A stretch of DNA of 24,717 nt from Campylobacterota bacterium (GTDB lineage Bacteria; Campylobacterota; Campylobacteria; Campylobacterales; Sulfurovaceae). A model generated the notes under the pieces. The model saw nothing but the letters and a program-made list of their open reading frames with translations, did not search any database and had not been told where the DNA came from. The DNA is taken from the NCBI GenBank assembly GCA_011330645.1, contig DRQB01000171.1, positions 1-24,717 on the forward strand, written 5' to 3'. Position 1 is the first letter of the stretch, and each line of letters begins with the position of its first letter. Positions 8,127 through 15,685 of the stretch are shown here, in pieces. A program made the translations under genes and the position numbers.

Positions 8127-9925
8127 TAAATGAACAAACAACGGTGTGTGCTTTAGATTGTTACGATGCCTGTAAGATTGTAGTAAAAGATGGTATAGAC
8201 ACGATTGAAGGTGACACTTGTCATCCAGTAGGTAATGGGGCATTATGTACATTACTCAATAAAAGTATACATGAAGCAGAACGTATTGAACAACCTCTTG
8301 TAGATGGGGAAGCTGTAAGTATGGAAGAAGCGATGGAAGCGGTCAAAAAAGCTTTTGAGAAACCGACTTCTCTGCTTTGGAGAGGTTCAGGTAATATGGG
8401 AGTAATGCAAGAGATTACCAATCTTTTTATAGAAAGAGTAAATGGTACCCTAACACATGGTAGCCTTTGTGATGGTGCTGGAGATGCAGGAATACTTGAG
8501 GGAAGAGGTCTCAATAGAACTTTGCCTTTAGAACAAATCAAAGAAGCAGATACGGTAGTGATTTGGGGACGTAACGTTACGGTAACCAATGCACATATGA
8601 TGCCATTTTTAGCAGATAAAAAAATAGTGGTTATTGATCCTGTAAAAACTGCTATAGCTAAAAAAGCAGATTTCCATTTACAGATAAAACCACGTACGGA
8701 TTATTATCTAGCGATTATGCTAGCACGTTTTATTTATATGGAAGACAGTCAAGACACAGAATGGTTAGAGGAATTTGCACCCGAATATGAAGATTTTTAT
8801 GGCTTTACTCAAGAACATCGTATTAAACCAATTTTAGAATATATCGGTACAGACTTAGGAGATATGGGGCGAATGCTCAACTATCTACGTCATCAAAAGG
8901 TTGTTTTTTTAGTGGGTACAGGAGTACAAAAATATTCGACTGGTGCTTCAACACTTCGTGCGATTGACTCGTTAGCTGCTTTACTCGGGCTCTTTGGCAA
9001 AGAAGGTTGTGGTATACATTATTTGGGTAATTCTCAATTAGGGTTTGACAATCCTTTTGCCGTGACGTGTAAAACTGTTTCAAAAGTTGTCACCGATTTT
9101 TCTGAGTATGATACGGTATTGGTACAGGGAGGAAATCCTGCAGCATCTATGCCAAACAGTACGCGAGTATGTGAATCGTTAGACAAAGTAGAAAACCTTA
9201 TCTATTTTGGACTTTACGAAAACGAGACTTCTAAAAAAGCCAAAATTGTTATCCCCGCTAAAAACTTTTTTGAAAAAGAGGATGTACGGTTGAGTTATGG
9301 GCATCAATACGTACACAAACTCAATAAAATTACAGAGACTCCCATAGGTATCAGTGAATATGATTTCACCAAGTATCTGTTTAATGCGTTTAATCTTGAA
9401 GGCTTGGAAAGTGAAGCAAGTTATATAGAGGGTTGGCTCTCACAATGTAAGAAAGAAAAGGGAGAGTTTATCTCTCCTATATATGAAAAGATACCTTATG
9501 CTGATGGTTTTGGTGAAGAGGGAGACGATGAGTTTGAATTTATTGAAGATTATGATGATGACTTTATTAATACAAAACGTTTTACCAAGGTGAGAACTTC
9601 TAAAAAAAATAAAATAGATGATGAAAAGTACTGGTTATTGACCCCTAAATCCAATAAAGCGCTTAATACACAGTTTAAACGTGATAATAAAGTGCAAATA
9701 CATCCCGATAAAGGATATGAAGAGGGTAGTATACTGAGACTAAGTTCAGCATATGGCACAGTAGAGTTAGAAGTGAAGCATAATGAAAACTTGAGGCTTG
9801 ATTGTCTACTTGTAACCAATAATACCTTGGGTGTAAATAGATTGACTCCCGCTATAGTGAGTGATGAGGGTGAAAATGCCTGTTATCAAGAAGTGAAAAT
9901 AGAGATAGAAAAAGTAGAAGGATAA
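8123..9925 (+). CDS. Molybdopterin (bis-MGD) oxidoreductase, DMSO-reductase/formate-dehydrogenase superfamily
   Basis: A 600-residue Mo/W enzyme. The N-terminus carries Cys9, Cys13, Cys17 (CALDCYDAC) and Cys42 (GALC), the usual pattern for one 4Fe-4S cluster. GSLCDGAG at 113-120 lies where many relatives place the metal ligand, so Cys116 is a candidate ligand. VVIDPVKTAIAKKADFHL and IKPRTDYYLAI are typical cofactor-binding blocks, and the C-terminal domain from about residue 508 (YWLLTPKSN) is the dinucleotide-binding fold. There is no twin-arginine signal, so it should be cytoplasmic. It is shorter than the 700-900 residues usual in the family. A strongly acidic linker (about 472-490, GEEGDDEFEFIEDYDDD) precedes the C-terminal domain. 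The start overlaps the adaptor stop by 4 bases. No electron-transfer subunit or cofactor chaperone is adjacent. Substrate unknown. Confidence 0.82.
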   Translation: MINEQTTVCALDCYDACKIVVKDGIDTIEGDTCHPVGNGALCTLLNKSIHEAERIEQPLVDGEAVSMEEAMEAVKKAFEKPTSLLWRGSGNMGVMQEITNLFIERVNGTLTHGSLCDGAGDAGILEGRGLNRTLPLEQIKEADTVVIWGRNVTVTNAHMMPFLADKKIVVIDPVKTAIAKKADFHLQIKPRTDYYLAIMLARFIYMEDSQDTEWLEEFAPEYEDFYGFTQEHRIKPILEYIGTDLGDMGRMLNYLRHQKVVFLVGTGVQKYSTGASTLRAIDSLAALLGLFGKEGCGIHYLGNSQLGFDNPFAVTCKTVSKVVTDFSEYDTVLVQGGNPAASMPNSTRVCESLDKVENLIYFGLYENETSKKAKIVIPAKNFFEKEDVRLSYGHQYVHKLNKITETPIGISEYDFTKYLFNAFNLEGLESEASYIEGWLSQCKKEKGEFISPIYEKIPYADGFGEEGDDEFEFIEDYDDDFINTKRFTKVRTSKKNKIDDEKYWLLTPKSNKALNTQFKRDNKVQIHPDKGYEEGSILRLSSAYGTVELEVKHNENLRLDCLLVTNNTLGVNRLTPAIVSDEGENACYQEVKIEIEKVEG

Positions 9926-9931
9926 AATAAT

Positions 9932-11116
9932 ATGACATTAGAAGAACAAGACAAAAAATATGTGCTTCAAACGTATGCACGTGATTATACAAATTTTGTA
10001 AAAGGTGTAAGTTCTACACTGTATGATGAAACGGGTAAAGACTATATCGATTTTGCTTCAGGAATTGGGGTGAATTCAGTAGGGCATGGGAATGAAAAAT
10101 TAACAACTGCTATATGTGAGCAGGCTAAAAACATCATTCATATCTCTAACTTACAGGTGATTGAGCCACAGGCTAAACTCGCACAAAAGATAGTGGAACT
10201 TAGTGGATATGATATGGGAATCTTTTTTGCAAACTCTGGTGCTGAAGCGAATGAGGGAGCTATTAAGATAGCACGTAAGTATGGAGAAACAAAGTTTGAT
10301 AATAAACGATATAAAGTCATTACACTTGAACACTCTTTTCATGGACGTACCATTACAACGGTCAAGGCTACGGGGCAAGAAAGTTTTCATACGCCACATT
10401 TTTCTCCGTATCCAGATGGCTTTTCGTATGAAGAAAATATAGAAGCGGTCTATCAAGCAATAGATGATGAAACCGTAGCAGTACTTATTGAACTGGTACA
10501 GGGTGAAGGAGGCGTTCAGCCTTTTGATAAAGCAGAAATTCAAGCATTGACTGCACATCTTAAAAAAGAAGGTATATTGCTTATTGTAGATGAAGTACAA
10601 ACGGGTGTGTATCGTACAGGAGAGTTTTTGGCATCAAATCTTTATGAGATTGAACCAGATATTATCACGCTTGCAAAAGGACTGGGTGGGGGTGTGCCTA
10701 TAGGTGCGGTGATGACAAAACATAAAGATATTTTAAGTGCGGGGGATCATGGGAGCACTTTTGGTGGTAACTACTTGAGTACGTCTGCAGGTCTTGCTGT
10801 TTTAGATGTACTGGAAAATTTGTATGAAAATGGTACGATATCAGAAGCCTTTCTCTATTTTGAAGAAAAGCTAAAAAAACTAGCTAAAACACATGAAAAC
10901 TTATTTGAAAAAGAAGTAGGGTTAGGACTTATGAGAGGACTTCGAGCTAAAAGTTCAGCCATACAAGCCGCTGTGATAAAAAATAGTTTGAAAGAAGGGT
11001 TGGTTGTTTTGAAGGCAGGGAGAAACACGGTACGTTTTTTACCTTCTTTAACTATTAAAAAATCTGAAATTGATGAAGGATTTGTACGTTTTGAAAAAGC
11101 TATTAGTACTTTGTAG
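9932..11116 (+). CDS. argD: Acetylornithine/succinyldiaminopimelate aminotransferase (class III PLP enzyme)
   Basis: A PLP enzyme of the class III aminotransferases; ArgD transaminates N-acetylglutamate semialdehyde with glutamate in arginine synthesis and often does the matching step in lysine/diaminopimelate synthesis. At 394 residues it has the usual ArgD length. Visible motifs are NSGAEANEGAIK (101-112, phosphate-binding), HSFHGRT (134-140), DEVQTGVYRTG (220-230, with the Asp that contacts the PLP ring N) and LAKGLGGGVPIGA (247-259), where Lys249 forms the Schiff base. GAAGGA about 10 bases before the ATG at 9932 fixes the start. Only 6 bp separate it from the Mo-enzyme gene. Its 3' end overlaps the TolC-like gene. 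Other class III activities (GABA or ornithine aminotransferase) cannot be fully excluded, but the length and motifs favour ArgD. Confidence 0.87.
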   Translation: MTLEEQDKKYVLQTYARDYTNFVKGVSSTLYDETGKDYIDFASGIGVNSVGHGNEKLTTAICEQAKNIIHISNLQVIEPQAKLAQKIVELSGYDMGIFFANSGAEANEGAIKIARKYGETKFDNKRYKVITLEHSFHGRTITTVKATGQESFHTPHFSPYPDGFSYEENIEAVYQAIDDETVAVLIELVQGEGGVQPFDKAEIQALTAHLKKEGILLIVDEVQTGVYRTGEFLASNLYEIEPDIITLAKGLGGGVPIGAVMTKHKDILSAGDHGSTFGGNYLSTSAGLAVLDVLENLYENGTISEAFLYFEEKLKKLAKTHENLFEKEVGLGLMRGLRAKSSAIQAAVIKNSLKEGLVVLKAGRNTVRFLPSLTIKKSEIDEGFVRFEKAISTL

Positions 11117-12287
11117 TTTCGTTTTTGTATCTACTTTGTCTGCGGATGAACTGAGTGATATTCTCTCAAGTAATAAAAATATACTTTTTGATTATCAGTT
11201 TCAGTCAAATACTGCACAAAGTAATACACTTGAGAATTCCTGGATAAATCCTATTATGCTGCAGTATCGTAAAAACTTCTCTAAACAATTTACAAATAGA
11301 ACCATACAAACAGGAAGTTTTACCGTAGGTATAGATCAGCCTATTTTTAGATCTGGAGGTATTTACTATGCTATTAAATATGCACAAGCATTGCGTGGAG
11401 CCAATGCACTCGATATAAAGATAAAAAAACGAGAAACTATTGGTAATGCTGTTAAGTTTTTATTTGAAATGAAAAAAACAAAACTTGAAAAAAAGAAGTT
11501 GAGACTACTCATTAAAAATGATGCAATAGATATACGCCAAAAAAGAGAAAGTTATAATGCTGGACTGATAGATAGCAGTTTTTTAGATCAAGCTATACTC
11601 AAAAAAAATCAGGATGAGACAAAACTTTTAGAACTTGATAGCTCTTTGCTTGGGCTAGAGCAAAAGTTTTCACTCTTAAGTGATAAAGATCCTGAAAAAT
11701 TAAAATTGCCAACATTAAAACTTATTTCTGTAGAACATTATAAAGGCGACAACCTTGAACTGGCACGCGATAAACTACGTGCCAGAGAAAAGGGATATAA
11801 CAGTAAAATTACATGGGCAAAATACTTGCCAACAATCTCTGTACAAACAAGATATACCAATGAAGATTTGAATCCTTTATTTCCTGTTCCCGGAATACAA
11901 GGAAAATACTTTACTTATGGATTTACTATTTCTATGCCCTTGAACATCAATATGTTTTCAGATATAGAATCGAGTAAAGTTGAACATCTTAAGGCACAAA
12001 CTGAAGTCATTGAGCGTAAACATACGATAGATGAAGAGTATAAACTGGTTAAAAATAAATTAAAAATTATTGATAAAAAAATAGCATTAAGTAAAAAAGA
12101 TGTACAACTTTATCATAGACTATATCAAACAACTAAAAATTTAGTCTCTGCCGGGGAAAAGACAAAGTATGATGCAAAACTTATGCATAATTCACTTGAA
12201 GTAAGACAATTAGACCAAAAAATATATGTTATCGATAAACAAATTGAACTTTTGGAACTCTATACTAAGGTAGAAAATGCAATTTAG
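11091..12287 (+). CDS. TolC-family outer-membrane efflux protein
   Basis: 398 residues from the preferred start. It has a clean Sec signal (MKKLLVLCSFVFVSTLSA, cleavage before DELS) and then a mostly helical protein with two internally similar halves, as in TolC/OEP proteins: long charged helices near residues 90-180 and 290-395, and beta-barrel-like stretches such as PTISVQTRYTNEDLNP and YFTYGFTISMPLNIN. It should form the outer-membrane duct for the HlyD-like adaptor at the front of the operon. The chosen TTG at 11091 follows GAAGGA (11075-11080) with a 10-base gap and makes the signal peptide begin MKK; an ATG at 11073 is in frame but would put seven extra residues ahead. The start lies inside argD (26-base overlap). 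The gene overlaps midA by 11 bases at its 3' end. Confidence 0.82.
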   Translation: MKKLLVLCSFVFVSTLSADELSDILSSNKNILFDYQFQSNTAQSNTLENSWINPIMLQYRKNFSKQFTNRTIQTGSFTVGIDQPIFRSGGIYYAIKYAQALRGANALDIKIKKRETIGNAVKFLFEMKKTKLEKKKLRLLIKNDAIDIRQKRESYNAGLIDSSFLDQAILKKNQDETKLLELDSSLLGLEQKFSLLSDKDPEKLKLPTLKLISVEHYKGDNLELARDKLRAREKGYNSKITWAKYLPTISVQTRYTNEDLNPLFPVPGIQGKYFTYGFTISMPLNINMFSDIESSKVEHLKAQTEVIERKHTIDEEYKLVKNKLKIIDKKIALSKKDVQLYHRLYQTTKNLVSAGEKTKYDAKLMHNSLEVRQLDQKIYVIDKQIELLELYTKVENAI

Positions 12288-13263
12288 TCACTATATGCAA
12301 GAATGGCTCTATGGAGAGAACGGATATTATAAAAATTTTAAAGCCATTGGTAAATCAGGAGATTTTTATACTGCAGTAAGTACAAGTCGTTTTTTTGGTG
12401 CAAGTATTGCCAATTATTTTTATGAGTTACTTAAAGAAAAAAAAGCAGATAGAAATGGATGGCTCATAGAAATAGGAGCACATCAAGGGTATTTACTTTG
12501 TGATATGATACAGTGGCTTTATACATGTGACCCTACGTTGGTAGAAACATTGAAATTTGGTATTGTAGAACGACAACCAGAGGTGCAAAAAGCACAATTA
12601 AAATATATTGAAGAACGTTTTGGTTCTGGCATACAAATAACGCATTTCAATGATATCTCTGATGTGAAGGCAGGGTATGCCTTTGTCGTGGCCAATGAGA
12701 TATTTGATGCTTTCCCCTGTGAGCTTTTAAAAGATGAAAAAACTGCTGTTGTCGATAACCATACGATAGCATGGAAAGATGCTTCTGAATCAACATTACA
12801 ATGGGCAAAAAAGTATTATCTTACACAAGGTGAAGTAGCAGTTGGCTATGAAGAATTTGCACAACATATGGCGAAGGGGATTCAAAAATGTGATTTCATT
12901 TCGTTTGATTATGGCGAAAAATATGTACGTAATGATTTTTCTATTCGTGTGTATAGAAAACATGAAACATATCCTCTGTTTGATGAAGCATTGATACTGT
13001 CTGAGTCTTATCAAAAAGATGATATTACTTATGATGTGAATTTTGGACATGTACTTGAATCTTTTGAATTCGCAGGCTTTGAAGAAGAAGTGTATGAAAC
13101 ACAAGCACGTGCATTGATACGGTTTGGAATTATAGATATACTTGAGGCTTTTTCAAAACAGACCAGTCAATCAAATTATGTAAGAGAGGCAGACAAAATA
13201 AAAACATTGATATCACCCACAATGATGGGTGATAGATTTAAGATGATTCATTTAAAAAAATAA
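12277..13263 (+). CDS. midA: MidA/NDUFAF7-family SAM-dependent methyltransferase
   Basis: A 328-residue member of the DUF185/MidA family (COG1565). In mitochondria the homologue NDUFAF7 dimethylates an arginine of the complex I subunit NDUFS2 and is needed for assembly; bacterial targets are not established. Evidence is the family N-terminus FSHYMQEWLYGENGYY, the IGKSGDFYTAVSTSRFFGASIA block and the SAM-binding motif LIEIGAHQGYLLCDM, followed by VANEIFDAFPCELL. The ATG at 12277 lies inside the TolC-like gene, preceded by AAGG about 8 bases upstream. It is the last gene of the operon and ends 3 bp from the convergent lipoprotein gene. Whether the Campylobacterota complex I subunit is its target is inference only. 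Confidence 0.85.
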   Translation: MQFSHYMQEWLYGENGYYKNFKAIGKSGDFYTAVSTSRFFGASIANYFYELLKEKKADRNGWLIEIGAHQGYLLCDMIQWLYTCDPTLVETLKFGIVERQPEVQKAQLKYIEERFGSGIQITHFNDISDVKAGYAFVVANEIFDAFPCELLKDEKTAVVDNHTIAWKDASESTLQWAKKYYLTQGEVAVGYEEFAQHMAKGIQKCDFISFDYGEKYVRNDFSIRVYRKHETYPLFDEALILSESYQKDDITYDVNFGHVLESFEFAGFEEEVYETQARALIRFGIIDILEAFSKQTSQSNYVREADKIKTLISPTMMGDRFKMIHLKK

Positions 13264-13266
13264 TTT

Positions 13267-13713
13267 TTATTGTTTCATCGCTTTTAGCATACTGCAGCGT
13301 TTTATTGAAGCTGCCTCAGAACCAAATATTTGTGTATATTTTTCAAATTTATCTGCGCCAATCATTGCAATACATTCAGCTTTATCCATCGTTGAGCTAA
13401 CGGTCGTGGCTTGTGCTACTTTGATAGGTTTTTTCTTTTTTTCACCTGGATACATATAGCCAGAAGAATAATTGTTATCTTCAACTTTTTTAAGTTTTAT
13501 ATTTTTTTTAGGTGCTTTTGGCATTGCAGATTGTCTTCTTTTGGCTTTAGCTTTTGCATCAAGTTTCGCTTGTAGTGCATCAATTTGTGCTTGCTGTTGT
13601 TGTATAAGTAATGCCTGACGTGCATTATTGTTTTGTAGTTGTAGATTTTGTGTTCTTGAGGCACACCCTGTAAAAACAACTAATGCAATAGCTGTAGTAA
13701 ACCATAGTTTCAT
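13267..13713 (-). CDS. Small putative lipoprotein, function unknown
   Basis: A 148-residue protein not recognised as a named family. The first 16 residues are hydrophobic and end VFTG-Cys17, a near-standard lipobox, so it is probably a lipoprotein. Residues 20-60 are rich in Gln, Asn and Ala and should form a coiled coil. A Lys-rich low-complexity stretch with YSSGYMYPGEKKKKP follows. The C-terminal 40 residues are the most structured part and contain two Cys (AECIAMIG and IKRCSML) that may form a disulfide. AAAGGAT lies 5-6 bases before the ATG. A long perfect dyad sits 25-58 bp upstream. The gene is monocistronic, with its stop 3 bp from midA on the other strand. Confidence 0.7.
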   Translation of the reverse strand: MKLWFTTAIALVVFTGCASRTQNLQLQNNNARQALLIQQQQAQIDALQAKLDAKAKAKRRQSAMPKAPKKNIKLKKVEDNNYSSGYMYPGEKKKKPIKVAQATTVSSTMDKAECIAMIGADKFEKYTQIFGSEAASIKRCSMLKAMKQ

Positions 13714-13737
13714 AGATATCCTTTATATGTAGTGATA

Positions 13738-13771
13738 GTATTGTAATATAATCTTAACATTATTACAATAC
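13738..13771. promoter_or_regulatory. Palindrome upstream of the lipoprotein gene (candidate operator)
   Basis: GTATTGTAATA (13738-13748) and TATTACAATAC (13761-13771) form a perfect 11-bp dyad with a 12-bp centre. Read on the minus strand it lies 25-58 bp before the lipoprotein ATG and includes a TACAAT -10-like box, so a bound regulator could block transcription. As a terminator for acpS it is weak, since no T-run follows the 3' arm in that direction. Confidence 0.5.
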
Positions 13772-13823
13772 TTTTGAGAAAATAAAATAATCAAGTCTTC
13801 CGCATAGAAGAAAGACAGAGATA

Positions 13824-14177
13824 TTATGCTGTACGTATAGCCACAACAGCAATTGCAAATCCACCATCATGACTAATAGATAGAGATGAATTGATTACCT
13901 GATGTACTTTTTGTGCCTTTGGGCTTAAAGTAAAATAAGGTGCTCCACGATGATTTTTACCAATAATAATATCTTGAAATGTCAAATCTGCACATATACC
14001 ACACCCTAGTGCCTTTGATATGGCTTCCTTAGCAGCCCATAACCCAGCCAAAGAAGCGATGGTTTTTGTTCTATTTATCTCTTCTTGGGAAAGGTATTTT
14101 TTTTTGAATGTATTACCATATTTGTTGATGAGTTTTTCTATACGGGCTATTTGTATAATATCTGTTCCTATTTTCAT
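13824..14177 (-). CDS. acpS: Holo-[acyl-carrier-protein] synthase
   Basis: Transfers 4'-phosphopantetheine from CoA to apo-ACP, activating ACP for fatty-acid synthesis. The protein is 117 residues from the ATG at 14177, matching the family; an upstream in-frame ATG at 14207 lies inside radA and would add ten residues not found in AcpS. Conserved blocks are MKIGTDIIQIARIEK (Mg-binding Asp6), LAGLWAAKEAISKALG (Glu51, the second metal ligand) and SISHDGGFAIAVV near the C-terminus. It follows radA by 16 bp on the same strand and is probably cotranscribed. No strong Shine-Dalgarno is seen, so translation may depend on radA. Confidence 0.93.
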   Translation of the reverse strand: MKIGTDIIQIARIEKLINKYGNTFKKKYLSQEEINRTKTIASLAGLWAAKEAISKALGCGICADLTFQDIIIGKNHRGAPYFTLSPKAQKVHQVINSSLSISHDGGFAIAVVAIRTA

Positions 14178-14193
14178 AAAATTATTATAGCCA

Positions 14194-15546
14194 TTACATC
14201 CATTCAACTACTTTAGAAACTTCATCAGCAATGAAACATTTGACATTTGTATTTTCTAAAGGCTTATTTGGGATGACCGCTTTTGTGAATCCTTGTGTCT
14301 CAATCTCTTTTAATCTTTGTGAGAGTCCTAAGACTTCTCTAATCTCTCCAGTGAGACTTACTTCACCTAAAAAAAGTGTTTGGGCACTGAGCTCTCTGTC
14401 TCTATAGGAGCTTAGTATAGCTGCAATTATGGCTAAGTCTGCAGAAGGTTCATTAACTTTAATCCCTCCAGAGATATTGATAAAAACATCATAGGTACCA
14501 AGAGGTAAATCAAGCTTCTTTTCTAAAAGTGCCAACAACATACCCAATCGGTTATTATCAAAACCTGTTGAGCTTCTTTTGGCATGACCATAGGCTTCAG
14601 AAACCAAAGCTTGTACTTCAATGATTATAGGACGAGACCCTTCCATAATCACTGTGAGAGCTGACCCTGATTGGAGTTTTTCTTTGTTGAAAAACTTCCC
14701 TGCCATCGATTTTGCATCATTGAGTCCTTCTTTGTTCATCTCAAATATTCCCACTTCATTGGTTGCACCAAATCGATTTTTAAATCCACGTAAAAGACGT
14801 AAGTCAGAATTGGTATCTCCTTCAAAATAAAGTACTGTATCAACCATATGTTCCAATACCCGTGGTCCCGCGATAGACCCGTCTTTTGTAATATGCCCTA
14901 TAATGAAAATGGGGATATGAAATGATTTTGCAATACGCATAAGTTCAAACGTAATAGTACGTACTTGTGTTACAGACCCCGGGGCAGAAGGTGTTTCATC
15001 GGAATAGAGTGTTTGAATAGAATCTATGACAATAAGTTCATACTGTTGGTTTCCTATTTCTGAGAGTACGGAAGAGAGATTAATCTCAGGAAGTAAATAA
15101 AGATTTTCATGATTGGCATCAAGTCTATTGGCTCTTAATTTGATTTGTCCTGCCGATTCTTCTCCTGAGACATAGAGTACTTTTTTATTGTCTCTGGCAA
15201 GATTACCTGCTATTTTCAGTAATAACGTGGATTTTCCCACTCCTGGACTTCCTCCTATGAGTGTTAGTGATCCTGGTACAATACCACCTCCCAACACTAA
15301 ATCAAGTTCTGTACTTTTAGAAGTAAAACGTGTGATATTGTCTTCTTCAATTTGGGTTATGGGTTTTGCTTTTGCCAGTGGGCTGCTTGATGTACTTGAG
15401 GAAGTTGTCTCTTTTAAAAACTTGATTTGGTCAGAACTTAGTTCAATCATAGATTCCCATTCATTACAGGAAGTACACTTTCCCATCCATCTAGGAGATT
15501 GAAAGCCACATGCTTGACATTCAAAGAGTGTTTTTTTCTTTGCCAT
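14194..15546 (-). CDS. radA: DNA repair protein RadA (Sms)
   Basis: A RecA-like ATPase that drives branch migration during recombination and repair. The 450-residue length is standard. The N-terminal zinc finger has Cys10, Cys13, Cys24 and Cys27 (CQACGFQSPRWMGKCTSC). Walker A is GGSPGVGKST (98-107), Walker B is LIVIDSIQT (about 171-179), and the RadA-specific KNRFG motif is at 256-260. The C-terminal third is the Lon-like domain (VFINISGGIKVNEPSADLA and GEVSLTGEIREV). ATG 15546 has AAAGG 7-8 bases upstream. It is the first gene of radA-acpS and is divergent from plsC across 139 bp that contain a 27-bp palindrome. Confidence 0.95.
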   Translation of the reverse strand: MAKKKTLFECQACGFQSPRWMGKCTSCNEWESMIELSSDQIKFLKETTSSSTSSSPLAKAKPITQIEEDNITRFTSKSTELDLVLGGGIVPGSLTLIGGSPGVGKSTLLLKIAGNLARDNKKVLYVSGEESAGQIKLRANRLDANHENLYLLPEINLSSVLSEIGNQQYELIVIDSIQTLYSDETPSAPGSVTQVRTITFELMRIAKSFHIPIFIIGHITKDGSIAGPRVLEHMVDTVLYFEGDTNSDLRLLRGFKNRFGATNEVGIFEMNKEGLNDAKSMAGKFFNKEKLQSGSALTVIMEGSRPIIIEVQALVSEAYGHAKRSSTGFDNNRLGMLLALLEKKLDLPLGTYDVFINISGGIKVNEPSADLAIIAAILSSYRDRELSAQTLFLGEVSLTGEIREVLGLSQRLKEIETQGFTKAVIPNKPLENTNVKCFIADEVSKVVEWM

Positions 15547-15602
15547 AGGTTTACCTTTTATTTTCTATTATGGTATTGTAGACAATATTTTGGAAAGGAG
15601 AC

Positions 15603-15629
15603 AAAAATATGTCATATTGACATATTTTT
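15603..15629. promoter_or_regulatory. Perfect 27-bp palindrome between radA and plsC (candidate operator)
   Basis: AAAAATATGTCA (15603-15614), TAT centre (15615-15617), TGACATATTTTT (15618-15629): perfect 12-bp arms around a TGTCA-N3-TGACA core. It ends 20 bp before the plsC -10 box and so covers the -35 region. Neither flanking gene runs toward it, so it is not needed as a terminator. Confidence 0.55.
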
Positions 15630-15649
15630 TAAATTTTTAGTTCTTTTGG

Positions 15650-15655
15650 TATAAT
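15650..15655 (+). promoter_or_regulatory. -10 box of plsC
   Basis: TATAAT 30 bases before the plsC GTG start, directly downstream of the palindrome at 15603-15629. Confidence 0.55.
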
Positions 15656-15685
15656 TTTAAACTTTAATTTGTGTAAGGACACACT

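Noticed and set aside
8123..9925. NuoG of complex I, suggested by the MidA gene in the same operon
   Set aside because: It lacks the N-terminal 2Fe-2S ferredoxin domain and the extra cluster ligands of NuoG, and no other nuo genes are near.
14178..14207. Ten-residue N-terminal extension of AcpS
   Set aside because: It overlaps the end of radA, and the family starts at the MKIGTDI block.
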